From Oscillospiraceae bacterium (GTDB taxonomy: Bacteria; Bacillota; Clostridia; Oscillospirales; Oscillospiraceae): a stretch of DNA of 34,657 nucleotides. How positions within the stretch are numbered: the stretch's first letter is position 1; each line of letters opens with the position of its first letter. The notes beneath the pieces were generated by a model that saw only the letters and a list, made by a program, of their open reading frames with translations, was not told the DNA's origin and did not search any database. Where the stretch lies: the NCBI GenBank assembly GCA_017458335.1, contig JAFTFT010000026.1, forward strand, positions 1 to 34,657, read 5' to 3'. Positions 21,523-29,833 of the stretch are shown here, piece after piece. A program made the position numbers and the translations under genes.

Positions 21523-22404
21523 ATGAATCAGTTTACAAACAGCCAGAGGGCCCAGGTGCTGACCCAGGCCCTGCCCTATATCCGGCAGTACAACGGAAAG
21601 ATCGTTGTGGTCAAGTACGGCGGCAACGCCATGGTCAGCGAGGAGCTGCGCGAGCAGGTCATGGAGGATATTGTCCTGCTGTGGCTGGTAGGCGTGCGGG
21701 TCGTCCTGGTGCACGGCGGCGGGCCGGAGATCAGCGACATGATGAGCAGACTCGGAAAGAAGCCGGAGTTTGTGGACGGACTTCGCGTCACGGATCAGGA
21801 GACCGTGGACATTGTCCAGATGGTCCTCGCCGGCAAGGTCAACAAGACGCTGGTGAAACTCCTGGAGGTCAAGGGCGGCAAGGCCATGGGTATCTCGGGA
21901 ATGGACGGCGGCCTGATCGAAGCGAAGATGAAGCGTGCGGAACTGGGCTATGTCGGGAGCATTACGAGCGTAAACATCGAACCCGTGATGGACCTGCTGG
22001 AGAAGGGTTATATCCCCGTGATCTCCACACTGGGCTGTGACAAGGAAGGCAACACCTACAACATCAACGGCGACACCGCCGCGGCTTACATTGCCGGCGC
22101 CCTGGGCGCCGAACGCCTCATTATGATGACGGACATCGCGGGTGTTCTGCGGGATAAGAACGACCCGAACACACTGATCCCCGAGCTGACCATCGGCGAG
22201 GCAATCAAGCTCTTTGAAGAAAAGGTCATCGCAGGCGGCATGATCCCCAAGGTGGAATGCTGCATCGACGCCATCCACCGAGGCGTGGAACGCGTGATCA
22301 TCATGGACGGCAGAGTGCCGCACTCGATCCTGATGGAGATCCTGACGGACGAAGGCGCGGGCACCATGGTATACGGAGAGGAGACGGAACTATGTCAGAA
22401 CTGA
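21523..22404 (+). CDS. argB: Acetylglutamate kinase
   Basis: ArgB phosphorylates N-acetylglutamate with ATP. The 293-residue protein has the amino-acid kinase motifs KYGGNAM (31-37), VHGGGPEI (63-70) and GISGMDGG, and a normal length. The N-terminal extension before the kinase core (about 25 residues) is of the type linked to arginine feedback inhibition in family members; that property is inferred. The ATG at 21523 has GGGAG about 8 bases upstream; an in-frame ATG at 21496 lacks a ribosome site. It follows a 121-base gap holding the hairpin and overlaps argD by 13 bases. Confidence 0.96.
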   Translation: MNQFTNSQRAQVLTQALPYIRQYNGKIVVVKYGGNAMVSEELREQVMEDIVLLWLVGVRVVLVHGGGPEISDMMSRLGKKPEFVDGLRVTDQETVDIVQMVLAGKVNKTLVKLLEVKGGKAMGISGMDGGLIEAKMKRAELGYVGSITSVNIEPVMDLLEKGYIPVISTLGCDKEGNTYNINGDTAAAYIAGALGAERLIMMTDIAGVLRDKNDPNTLIPELTIGEAIKLFEEKVIAGGMIPKVECCIDAIHRGVERVIIMDGRVPHSILMEILTDEGAGTMVYGEETELCQN

Positions 22405-23555
22405 AAACCATCGACAAAGAATACATCGCCAATACCTATGCACGCTTCCCGGTCGAACTGGTGAGCGGCAAGGGGTCCCTTGTTTATGATGAGAGCGGCA
22501 GGGAATACATCGACATGGGCAGCGGCATCGGCGTCACTGCCTTCGGCATTGCCGACGACGAGTGGAAGGCGGCCGTGACCGGACAGCTGGGCAAGCTCCA
22601 GCATATGTCCAATCTCTACTACACCGAACCCTGCGCCAGGCTGGCGAAGCTGCTCTGTGAAAAGACCGGCATGAAGAAGGTCTTCTTCTGCAATTCCGGC
22701 GCGGAGGCCAACGAGGGCGCCATCAAGGCCGCCCGCAAGTACGCCGCAGAGAAGAAGGGCCCGGATTACTTCACGATCGTCACATTGGAGAACAGCTTCC
22801 ACGGCCGTACGCTCACGACGCTGGCCGCCACAGGCCAGGCCCACTACCATGAGCTTTTCCAGCCGCTGACCCCGGGCTTTGTCCACGCCCCGGCCAATGA
22901 CCTGGAGGCGGTGAAGACCGCGGCGCTTCAGAACAAGGCCGCCGCTGTTCTGATTGAATGCATCCAGGGCGAGGGCGGCGTCATCCCGCTGCAGAAGGAC
23001 TTTGTCACAGGTCTCGCGGCGTTCTGCAAGGCGGAAGACATCCTCCTGATGGTGGATGAGGTTCAGACCGGCAACGGCCGTACCGGCGAGCTCTATGCCT
23101 ATATGAACTTCGGTGTGCAGCCGGATGTGGTCTCTACAGCGAAGGGCCTCGGCGGCGGACTGCCGCTGGGCGCGGTGATGTTCGGCGAAAAGACCGAGTT
23201 CACCCTGGGCGCCGGCGACCACGGCTCCACCTTCGGCGGGAACCCGGTCTGCTGCGCCGGCGCACTGAGCATTCTGAGCCGGATCGATGACAAGCTTCTG
23301 GCGGATGTGAAGAAAAAGAGCGCCATGGCCTTTGCGGCTCTGCAGGGGGCCCCCGGTGTGGAGAGCGTCAGCGGCATGGGGCTGATGATCGGCATCAAGC
23401 CAGTGAAGCCAGCCTCCGACGTGGTGAAGGCCTGCATGGAGAACGGCGTTCTGTGCCTTACGGCGAAGGACAAGGTCCGCCTGCTTCCGGCTCTGAACAT
23501 TCCGGAAGACATCCTGATGAAAGCCATTGAAGTGATCAAAGGAGCGTGCGCATGA
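22392..23555 (+). CDS. argD: Acetylornithine aminotransferase
   Basis: ArgD converts N-acetylglutamate semialdehyde to N-acetylornithine using glutamate and pyridoxal phosphate. The 387-residue class III aminotransferase has [15 protein letters not shown] (101-115), the cofactor-binding Asp222 in MVDEVQTG and the Schiff-base Lys251 in [13 protein letters not shown]. The start at 22392 lies inside the end of argB behind GGAGAGGAG. The stop overlaps the argF start (ATGA). Family members often also take succinyl-diaminopimelate, a possible link to the DapF domain downstream. Confidence 0.96.
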   Translation: MSELKTIDKEYIANTYARFPVELVSGKGSLVYDESGREYIDMGSGIGVTAFGIADDEWKAAVTGQLGKLQHMSNLYYTEPCARLAKLLCEKTGMKKVFFCNSGAEANEGAIKAARKYAAEKKGPDYFTIVTLENSFHGRTLTTLAATGQAHYHELFQPLTPGFVHAPANDLEAVKTAALQNKAAAVLIECIQGEGGVIPLQKDFVTGLAAFCKAEDILLMVDEVQTGNGRTGELYAYMNFGVQPDVVSTAKGLGGGLPLGAVMFGEKTEFTLGAGDHGSTFGGNPVCCAGALSILSRIDDKLLADVKKKSAMAFAALQGAPGVESVSGMGLMIGIKPVKPASDVVKACMENGVLCLTAKDKVRLLPALNIPEDILMKAIEVIKGACA

Positions 23556-24535
23556 ATCTGAAGGGAAAGAGCTTTCTGAAACTGCTGGACTTCACGCCGG
23601 AAGAGATTGAAGGACTTCTGGATCTGGCGGCGGACCTGAAAGCAAAGAAAAAGGCAGGGATCCCGCACCGGCTGCATGAGGGCAAGAGCATCGCACTTGT
23701 GTTTGAAAAGACCAGTACCCGTACGCGCTGCAGTTTTGAAGTGGCTGCGGCGGACCTCGGGATGCACCCCGTGTATCTGGACCCGAAAAGCTCACAGTTG
23801 GGGAAGAAGGAGAGCATTGCCGATACGGCCCGGGTTCTGGGACGGATGTTTGACGGCATTGAGTACCGCGGCTTTGAGCAGACTCGTGTGGAGAAGCTGG
23901 CCGCGTATTCCGGTGTCCCGGTGTGGAACGGCCTGACCAATGAGTTCCATCCGACCCAAATTCTGGCGGACTTCCTCACAATCCGGGAGCATTTCGGTTC
24001 CCTGAAGGGGAAGAAGCTGGTCTACCTCGGGGATGCCCGGTATAATATGGGCAATTCCCTCATGGTCGGCTGCGCCAAGATGGGTCTGCACTTTGTGGCC
24101 TGCGCGCCGGAGAAGTACTTCCCGGATGCGGCGCTGATTGAAGAATGCAAAGCCGTCGCGGCAGAAACCGGCGCCACACTGGAGTTTGAGACCGATCCGA
24201 TGAAGGCTGTCCGGAACGCAGATGTCCTGTACACGGATATCTGGGTGTCCATGGGAGAGCCGGAAGAGGTCTGGGCAGAGCGTATCCATGATCTTCTGCC
24301 GTACCAGGTGACGCAGACCCTGATGGAGACCGCGGGAGAACAGTGCCGCTTCATGCACTGCCTGCCGGCTTATCACGATCTTGAGACCGAGAACGGCGTT
24401 GCGATTTATGAGAAATTCGGCCTGGAGGCCATGGAAGTGACGGATGAGGTCTTTGAAGGACCCCGGTCCATCGTCTTCGACGAGGCGGAGAACCGCATGC
24501 ACACCATCAAGGCGGTCATGGCCGCAACACTGTAA
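23552..24535 (+). CDS. argF: Ornithine carbamoyltransferase
   Basis: ArgF combines ornithine and carbamoyl phosphate to make citrulline. The 327-residue protein shows the carbamoyl-phosphate-binding STRTR (55-59), the FHPTQ segment and the ornithine-site HCLPA. The ATG at 23552 overlaps the argD stop and has GGAG 7 bases upstream; a GTG at 23546 is less likely. The genes for its carbamoyl phosphate supply, carA and carB, follow directly. Confidence 0.96.
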   Translation: MNLKGKSFLKLLDFTPEEIEGLLDLAADLKAKKKAGIPHRLHEGKSIALVFEKTSTRTRCSFEVAAADLGMHPVYLDPKSSQLGKKESIADTARVLGRMFDGIEYRGFEQTRVEKLAAYSGVPVWNGLTNEFHPTQILADFLTIREHFGSLKGKKLVYLGDARYNMGNSLMVGCAKMGLHFVACAPEKYFPDAALIEECKAVAAETGATLEFETDPMKAVRNADVLYTDIWVSMGEPEEVWAERIHDLLPYQVTQTLMETAGEQCRFMHCLPAYHDLETENGVAIYEKFGLEAMEVTDEVFEGPRSIVFDEAENRMHTIKAVMAATL

Positions 24536-24544
24536 CAAGTAACT

Positions 24545-25669
24545 ATGGAAACTGTCTATCTGGTATTGGAAAACGGGATGGCCTTTGCGGGTCATCCCAT
24601 TGGTGCATGGAAGGGAACCGATCCCGGCCTCGAGACCGTGGGCGAGCTGGTGTTCACCACCGGTATGACCGGTTATCTCGAGACCCTGACCGACCCAAGC
24701 TATGCCGGGCAGATCATCCTTCAGACCTTCCCCTTGATCGGCAACTACGGCCTGATCCCCGAAGACTTCGAGGGCGCCTGCCATGCAAAGGGCTATGTGG
24801 TGCGCGAGCTCTGTGACGCTCCGTCGAACTTCCGGAGCCGCGGCACGCTGGACACCTTTCTGAAGGAGCAGGGGATCCCGGGAATCTGCGGTGTGGATAC
24901 CCGCGCACTGACCCGTCTGATCCGTGAGCAGGGAGTGATGAACGCCTGCCTCTGCCGGGCGGTCCCGGAGGACCTCGAACCGGTCAAAGCGTATGCGGTA
25001 CAGCATGTCGTCGCGCAGGTCAGCACCCCGGCGGCGCAGGTCTTTGAGCCATGGAACACAGGGGACGGTTCTCTGTGTTTTCGGAACACAGAGAACCGTC
25101 CCCTGTGTTCCTATAACGTGGCGCTTCTGGACTACGGTGCCAAGCGGAATATTATCCGAAGCCTGCAGAAGAGGGGATGCCGGGTGACGCTGCTGCCCCA
25201 CGACACCACCGCGGAAGAGATCCTTGCCCTGGCGCCGGACGGGCTGATGCTCTCCAACGGCCCCGGAGACCCGGCCGAGAATGTCTTTGAGGTCGAACAG
25301 CTCCGGAACCTGGTGGGGAAGCTCCCCATTTTCGGCATCTGCCTCGGGCATCAGCTCTGCGCGCTGGCCATGGGCGGGAAAACCTACAAGCTCAAGTACG
25401 GTCACCGCGGCACCAACCAGCCCGTCACGGACGGTGTGCACACCTGGATCACCACCCAGAACCACGGTTACGCCGTGGAGACAGGGAGCATGCAGGGCAT
25501 TGCGCACCTGAGTTTCCGCAATGCAAATGACGGAAGCTGCGAGGGCCTGGACTATCCGGGAAAACGCTGCTTCACGGTGCAGTTTCATCCGGAGGCGTGT
25601 GCGGGCCCCCATGATACGGATTTTCTGTTTGACCGCTTTTTACGGATGATAAGAGGGGAGGAGGACTGA
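24545..25669 (+). CDS. carA: Carbamoyl-phosphate synthase small (glutaminase) subunit
   Basis: CarA hydrolyses glutamine and channels ammonia to CarB. The 374-residue protein has the N-terminal CarA domain (1-160) and a class I amidotransferase domain (about 191-374) with nucleophile Cys266 in GICLGHQL and the His349/Glu351 pair in VQFHPEA. Between the domains, residues about 170-190 (WNTGDGSLCF RNTENRPLCSY) are encoded by a perfect palindromic repeat (25053-25111) that has kept the frame open. This falls in the interdomain linker, so activity is probably kept. The start lies 9 bases after argF with a weak ribosome site. carB begins 1 base after the stop. Confidence 0.96.
   Translation: METVYLVLENGMAFAGHPIGAWKGTDPGLETVGELVFTTGMTGYLETLTDPSYAGQIILQTFPLIGNYGLIPEDFEGACHAKGYVVRELCDAPSNFRSRGTLDTFLKEQGIPGICGVDTRALTRLIREQGVMNACLCRAVPEDLEPVKAYAVQHVVAQVSTPAAQVFEPWNTGDGSLCFRNTENRPLCSYNVALLDYGAKRNIIRSLQKRGCRVTLLPHDTTAEEILALAPDGLMLSNGPGDPAENVFEVEQLRNLVGKLPIFGICLGHQLCALAMGGKTYKLKYGHRGTNQPVTDGVHTWITTQNHGYAVETGSMQGIAHLSFRNANDGSCEGLDYPGKRCFTVQFHPEACAGPHDTDFLFDRFLRMIRGEED
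25053..25111. repeat. Palindromic repeat (REP/REPIN- or MITE-like) inside carA
   Basis: Two perfect 27-base arms (25053-25079 and 25085-25111, core GGGGACGGTTCTCTGTGTT) flank a 5-base loop TTCGG. GGGGACGGTTCTC-type palindromes are familiar as dispersed repeats in Clostridia and other bacteria, some linked to REP-associated transposases; that link is recalled, not tested. It lies in frame within carA and no second copy is in the window. Confidence 0.85.
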
Positions 25670-25670
25670 C

Positions 25671-28600
25671 ATGCCGAAGGACAGGAGCATCCATAAGGTC
25701 CTGATGATCGGTTCCGGACCGATCGTCATCGGCCAGGCGGCTGAGTTTGACTACGCGGGTGCGCAGGCCTGCCGGATTCTGCGGCAGGAGGGCATCGAGA
25801 CCGTCCTCGTCAACTCCAACCCCACCACCATCATGACCGACAAGAAGCTGGCCGACGCCATCTATCTGGAACCCCTGACGCCGGAGACCCTGCGCCGCAT
25901 CATCGCCAAGGAGCGTCCGGACGGCCTGCTGGCAGGCCTCGGCGGACAGACCGGTCTGACCCTCGCCATGCAGCTCAGCCGTGACGGAACGCTTCAGAAA
26001 TACGGCGTGCGCCTGCTCGGCTCGGACATCGAAAGCATCGAACGTGCCGAGGACCGTGAACGCTTCCGCGAGACACTGGAGGAGATGGGTCAGCCCGTGA
26101 TCCCCTCCGCCACCGCAACCACGGTGGAACAGGCGCTTCAGATCGCCCTGGAGATCGGTTACCCGGTTATCGTCCGCCCTGCCTATACCCTGGGCGGCAC
26201 CGGCGGCGGCATCGCCGATACGCCGGAGGAGCTCTCTTCCATCGCCCGGAACGGACTGGATCTGTCGCCCATTACCCAGGTGCTCATCGAGAAGTGCGTG
26301 TCCGGCTGGAAGGAGATCGAGTTTGAAACCATGCGGGACGCGGCCGGAAATGTAATTGCCGTCTGCAGCATGGAGAACTTCGACCCGGTCGGCATCCACA
26401 CCGGCGACTCGATCGTCGTGGCGCCGGCGCTGACGCTGGCGGATAAGGAATACCAGATGCTGCGCAGCGCGGCCCTGGACATCATCACGGCACTTGGGAT
26501 CGTGGGCGGCTGCAACTGCCAGTTCGCTTTGAACCCGGAGAGCTTCGAATACGCCGTCATTGAGGTCAACCCCCGCGTTTCCCGTTCCTCCGCCCTGGCG
26601 TCAAAGGCCACGGGCTATCCCATCGCGAAGATCAGCACGCGCCTGGCCCTGGGCTACACGCTGGACGAGATTCCCAACGACATCACCGGCAAGACCTGCG
26701 CCTGCTTCGAACCTGCCCTGGACTATGTGGTGGTGAAACTGCCAAAGTGGCCCTTTGACAAGTTCCCCCACGCCTCACGCCGCCTGGGCACCCAGATGAA
26801 AGCCACGGGCGAGGTGATGGCCATCGCCCCCAGCTTTGAGATGGCCCTGATGAAAGCGGTACGAGGCGCCGAGATCTCCCTGGACAGCCTGAATCTTGCT
26901 TCACCGGATCCCCGCCCGCTCCGTACACGTCTGCTGGATCAGGATGACCACCGCCTTTTTACGGTGTTTGAAGCCCTGAAGCAGGGGATGACCCCGGAAG
27001 AGATACATGAGCTTACGAAGATCGACCTCTTCTTTCTACGGAAGCTGGAAGGCCTCGCCGCCTTCGAGCTGCGTATTGCGGGCAGCTCCCTGAGCGGCTC
27101 GGATTACGCCATGGCCAAGCGCCTGGGCTACCCCGACTCCGCCCTGCGCCGCCTCACCGGCGCCCAGCTCCCGGCGGAGACCGCCTTCTCCTACAAGATG
27201 GTGGACACCTGCGCCGCCGAGTTTGACGCCGAGACACCCTATTTCTACTCCTCCTGTGATGAACTCTGTGAATCCCGCAGCTTCCCGCGCAGCGGGAAAC
27301 CCGTGGTGATGGTTCTGGGCTCCGGACCCATCCGCATCGGCCAGGGCATCGAGTTTGACTACAGCTCGGTCCACTGCGTCTGGACCCTGCGGGAGATGGG
27401 CTACGACGTGGTCATCGTGAACAACAACCCCGAGACGGTCTCCACCGACTATGACACTGCCGACCGGCTCTACTTTGAGCCTCTCTGCCCCGAAGACGTC
27501 TGGAACATCATTCAGGTGGAAAAGCCGGTGGGTGTGGTGGTGGCCTTCGGCGGCCAGACGGCCATCAAACTGACCGGCTTTCTCTCCGAACAGGGCATTC
27601 CCATCCTGGGCACCTCCGCCGACAGCATCGACACCGCGGAGGACCGGGCCCGCTTCGACGCGCTCCTGGAGCGCTTCGGTATCAGCCGCCCGAAGGGCCA
27701 CGGGGTAAACACGCTGGAGGAAGCGCTCTCCGCGGCCGAGGACCTGGGCTATCCGGTGCTTCTGCGCCCCAGCTATGTCATCGGAGGCCAGAATATGTGC
27801 ATCTCCCGCGACCGCGAAACTACCGAGACCTATATGCGCAGTATTCTTGCCGGAGGCATTGAAAACCCCGTCCTGGTGGACAAGTACATGCCCGGGATCG
27901 AGCTGGAGGTGGACGTGATCTCGGACGGCACCGACGTCCTGATCCCCGGCATCATGGAACACATCGAACGTGCAGGCGTCCACAGTGGCGACTCCATCGC
28001 GGTCTACCCGCCATACAATCTGACCGACCCCTTCCTCCACCGGATCTGCGACGTCTCCGAAAAGCTGACCCTGGCCCTGGGCACCAGGGGGCTGGTAAAC
28101 ATCCAGTACCTGATTTATGAGGGGGAGCTCTATGTCATTGAGGTCAATCCCCGCGCCTCCCGCACCGTCCCGTACATCTCCAAGGTGACGAACGTCCCCA
28201 TGGTGGATCTGGCCTCACGCATCATGCTGGGGGCGAAGCTGAAGGATCTGGGCTACGGCACCGGCCTCTGGCGCACGCCGCCCTACTATGCCGTGAAGGT
28301 CCCGGTGTTCTCTTTTGAAAAGCTCTCGGACGCAAACTCCATCCTTGGCCCCGAGATGAAGTCCACCGGAGAGGTTCTCGGCCTTGGCCGCAGTTTTGCC
28401 GAAGCCATGTACAAAGGCCTGACCGCTGCCGGATTCCACATCCCCTCCGCCGGGGATAAGGTCCTTCTCAGTGTAGAGACCGCGGACTATCCCGAGATCC
28501 TGAACCTCGCCCGCCGCTTCCATGAGCTGGGCCTGAAGCTCTGCGGCACCGAAGGTACTGCGGCCACCATCGCCGGGGCGGGGCTGCCGGTGGAGCGCTT

Positions 28601-29711
28601 TGAAGCGGAACAGATCCTCCGCGGTGAGGCTCCCGGCCTGAAGCTTATCGTCTACACGGGTGCCGTGAAGGACGGTACCATGGGAGACTATATCGCCCTG
28701 CATCGGCGCGCCATGCAGCTGGGCATTCCCTGTCTGACCTCCCTGGATACCGCCGGGGCCCTGGCAGACAGCATTGCCTCGCGCTACAGTCAGAGCAACA
28801 CCGAGCTGGTGGACCTGAACCGCATGCGCCGCTGGCGCCGGACGATTCCCTTCACCAAGATGCAGGACTGCGGAAACGACTATATCTTTATCGAAAACTT
28901 CGACGGAAGCGTGTCCTGTCCGGAATCCCTCTGCGTCTCCCTCTGCCAGCCGCACTACGGCATCGGCGCCGACGGCATCGTCCTCATGGAGCACTCCGCC
29001 AGAGCGGATGTGCGCATGCGCAGCTTCAACCGGGACGGCAGTGAGGGGAAAATGGCCGGCAACAACCTGCGCTGCGTGGGCAAGTACATGTACGACCGGG
29101 GCTATCTCCGGACGGAACATCTCTCGGTGGAGACCGCCGGGGGCATCCGCCGCCTGAAGCTCTTCTGCCGCGACGGACAGGTGAGTTCCGTATCCGTGGA
29201 TATGGGCAGGGCAAAGCTGGACGCCGCCTCGGTTCCGCTCAACATAGAAAAACTCGCTGATTCAGAGTGTAACATCGATCAGGACACATTCATTAAAGAT
29301 TTTCCCGTAGAGATTGCAGACTCGACCTGGCATATTACCTGCCTCTCGGTGGGAAACCCCCACTGCGTTGTCTTCTGCGACACGGTGGATACACTGGATC
29401 TGGAGACCGTAGGCCCGCAGTTTGAGCATGCCGAGATCTTCCCGGAACGGGTGAATGCCGAGTTTGTGAGGGTCGTGAGCCGTACGGCGCTGCGGATGCG
29501 AGTCTGGGAGCGCGGCAACGGCGCCACCCTCGCATGTGGGACCGGCGCCTGCGCGGCTGTGGTGGCCGCGGTCGAAAACGGCTTCTGCGACAAGGGGACT
29601 GACGTCAGGGTGACTCTCCCGGGCGGGGATCTGACCGTCAATTATACCGACGACCGGGTGGTCCTGACCGGAAGCGCCAACGTCGTCTTCTCCGGAACCT
29701 TTGAGTATTGA
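25671..29711 (+). CDS. carB: Carbamoyl-phosphate synthase large subunit fused to a DapF-like epimerase domain
   Basis: Residues 1-1053 form a complete CarB: two ATP-grasp halves (GSGPIVIGQAAEFDYAG near the start; GSGPIRIGQGIEFDYSS near 547) and the C-terminal allosteric MGS-like domain ending ELVDLNRMR. CarB makes carbamoyl phosphate from bicarbonate, ATP and CarA-derived ammonia. Without a stop or linker, residues about 1054-1346 continue as a full-length DapF domain (IPFTKMQDCGNDYIF, GIGADGIVLM, NPHCVVF, ACGTGACAA). DapF normally interconverts LL- and meso-diaminopimelate for lysine and wall synthesis using two cysteines. Cys1289 is present, but the first is Ala1129 (MAGN instead of MCGN). 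An ATG at 28824 could start a separate DapF but has no clear ribosome site. A strong AGGGGAGGAGG site precedes the start. Confidence 0.93.
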   Translation: MPKDRSIHKVLMIGSGPIVIGQAAEFDYAGAQACRILRQEGIETVLVNSNPTTIMTDKKLADAIYLEPLTPETLRRIIAKERPDGLLAGLGGQTGLTLAMQLSRDGTLQKYGVRLLGSDIESIERAEDRERFRETLEEMGQPVIPSATATTVEQALQIALEIGYPVIVRPAYTLGGTGGGIADTPEELSSIARNGLDLSPITQVLIEKCVSGWKEIEFETMRDAAGNVIAVCSMENFDPVGIHTGDSIVVAPALTLADKEYQMLRSAALDIITALGIVGGCNCQFALNPESFEYAVIEVNPRVSRSSALASKATGYPIAKISTRLALGYTLDEIPNDITGKTCACFEPALDYVVVKLPKWPFDKFPHASRRLGTQMKATGEVMAIAPSFEMALMKAVRGAEISLDSLNLASPDPRPLRTRLLDQDDHRLFTVFEALKQGMTPEEIHELTKIDLFFLRKLEGLAAFELRIAGSSLSGSDYAMAKRLGYPDSALRRLTGAQLPAETAFSYKMVDTCAAEFDAETPYFYSSCDELCESRSFPRSGKPVVMVLGSGPIRIGQGIEFDYSSVHCVWTLREMGYDVVIVNNNPETVSTDYDTADRLYFEPLCPEDVWNIIQVEKPVGVVVAFGGQTAIKLTGFLSEQGIPILGTSADSIDTAEDRARFDALLERFGISRPKGHGVNTLEEALSAAEDLGYPVLLRPSYVIGGQNMCISRDRETTETYMRSILAGGIENPVLVDKYMPGIELEVDVISDGTDVLIPGIMEHIERAGVHSGDSIAVYPPYNLTDPFLHRICDVSEKLTLALGTRGLVNIQYLIYEGELYVIEVNPRASRTVPYISKVTNVPMVDLASRIMLGAKLKDLGYGTGLWRTPPYYAVKVPVFSFEKLSDANSILGPEMKSTGEVLGLGRSFAEAMYKGLTAAGFHIPSAGDKVLLSVETADYPEILNLARRFHELGLKLCGTEGTAATIAGAGLPVERFEAEQILRGEAPGLKLIVYTGAVKDGTMGDYIALHRRAMQLGIPCLTSLDTAGALADSIASRYSQSNTELVDLNRMRRWRRTIPFTKMQDCGNDYIFIENFDGSVSCPESLCVSLCQPHYGIGADGIVLMEHSARADVRMRSFNRDGSEGKMAGNNLRCVGKYMYDRGYLRTEHLSVETAGGIRRLKLFCRDGQVSSVSVDMGRAKLDAASVPLNIEKLADSECNIDQDTFIKDFPVEIADSTWHITCLSVGNPHCVVFCDTVDTLDLETVGPQFEHAEIFPERVNAEFVRVVSRTALRMRVWERGNGATLACGTGACAAVVAAVENGFCDKGTDVRVTLPGGDLTVNYTDDRVVLTGSANVVFSGTFEY

Positions 29712-29751
29712 ATATTGAATTTCGTTACAGAGCACAACGCAGTACAACAAA

Positions 29752-29814
29752 GGAACCCCGACGAGCTGTCAGCCAGTTCGCCGGGGTTCCGTTCATTCGT
29801 TATACCGTTTTTTT
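29752..29814. terminator. Bidirectional terminator between the arginine operon and the protease gene
   Basis: GGAACCCCG (29752-29760) pairs with CGGGGTTCC (29782-29790), with an inner GAGCTG/CAGTTC extension. On the minus strand the stem is followed directly by TTTGTTGT. On the plus strand a T7 run lies 17 bases after it (29808-29814). It sits between convergent genes and can serve both. Confidence 0.7.
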
Positions 29815-29833
29815 ACACCAGGAAGAAATCGGG

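Noticed and set aside
25053-25111. Rho-independent terminator or attenuator inside carA
   Set aside because: There is no U tract, and the frame and operon continue. Perfect 27-base arms fit a mobile palindromic repeat better.
28800-28870. CarB-DapF fusion as a simple sequencing frameshift
   Set aside because: CarB's natural end and DapF's natural start are both in one frame without gap or overlap, so a missing stop codon would need a substitution and not an indel. An error cannot be fully excluded without reads.
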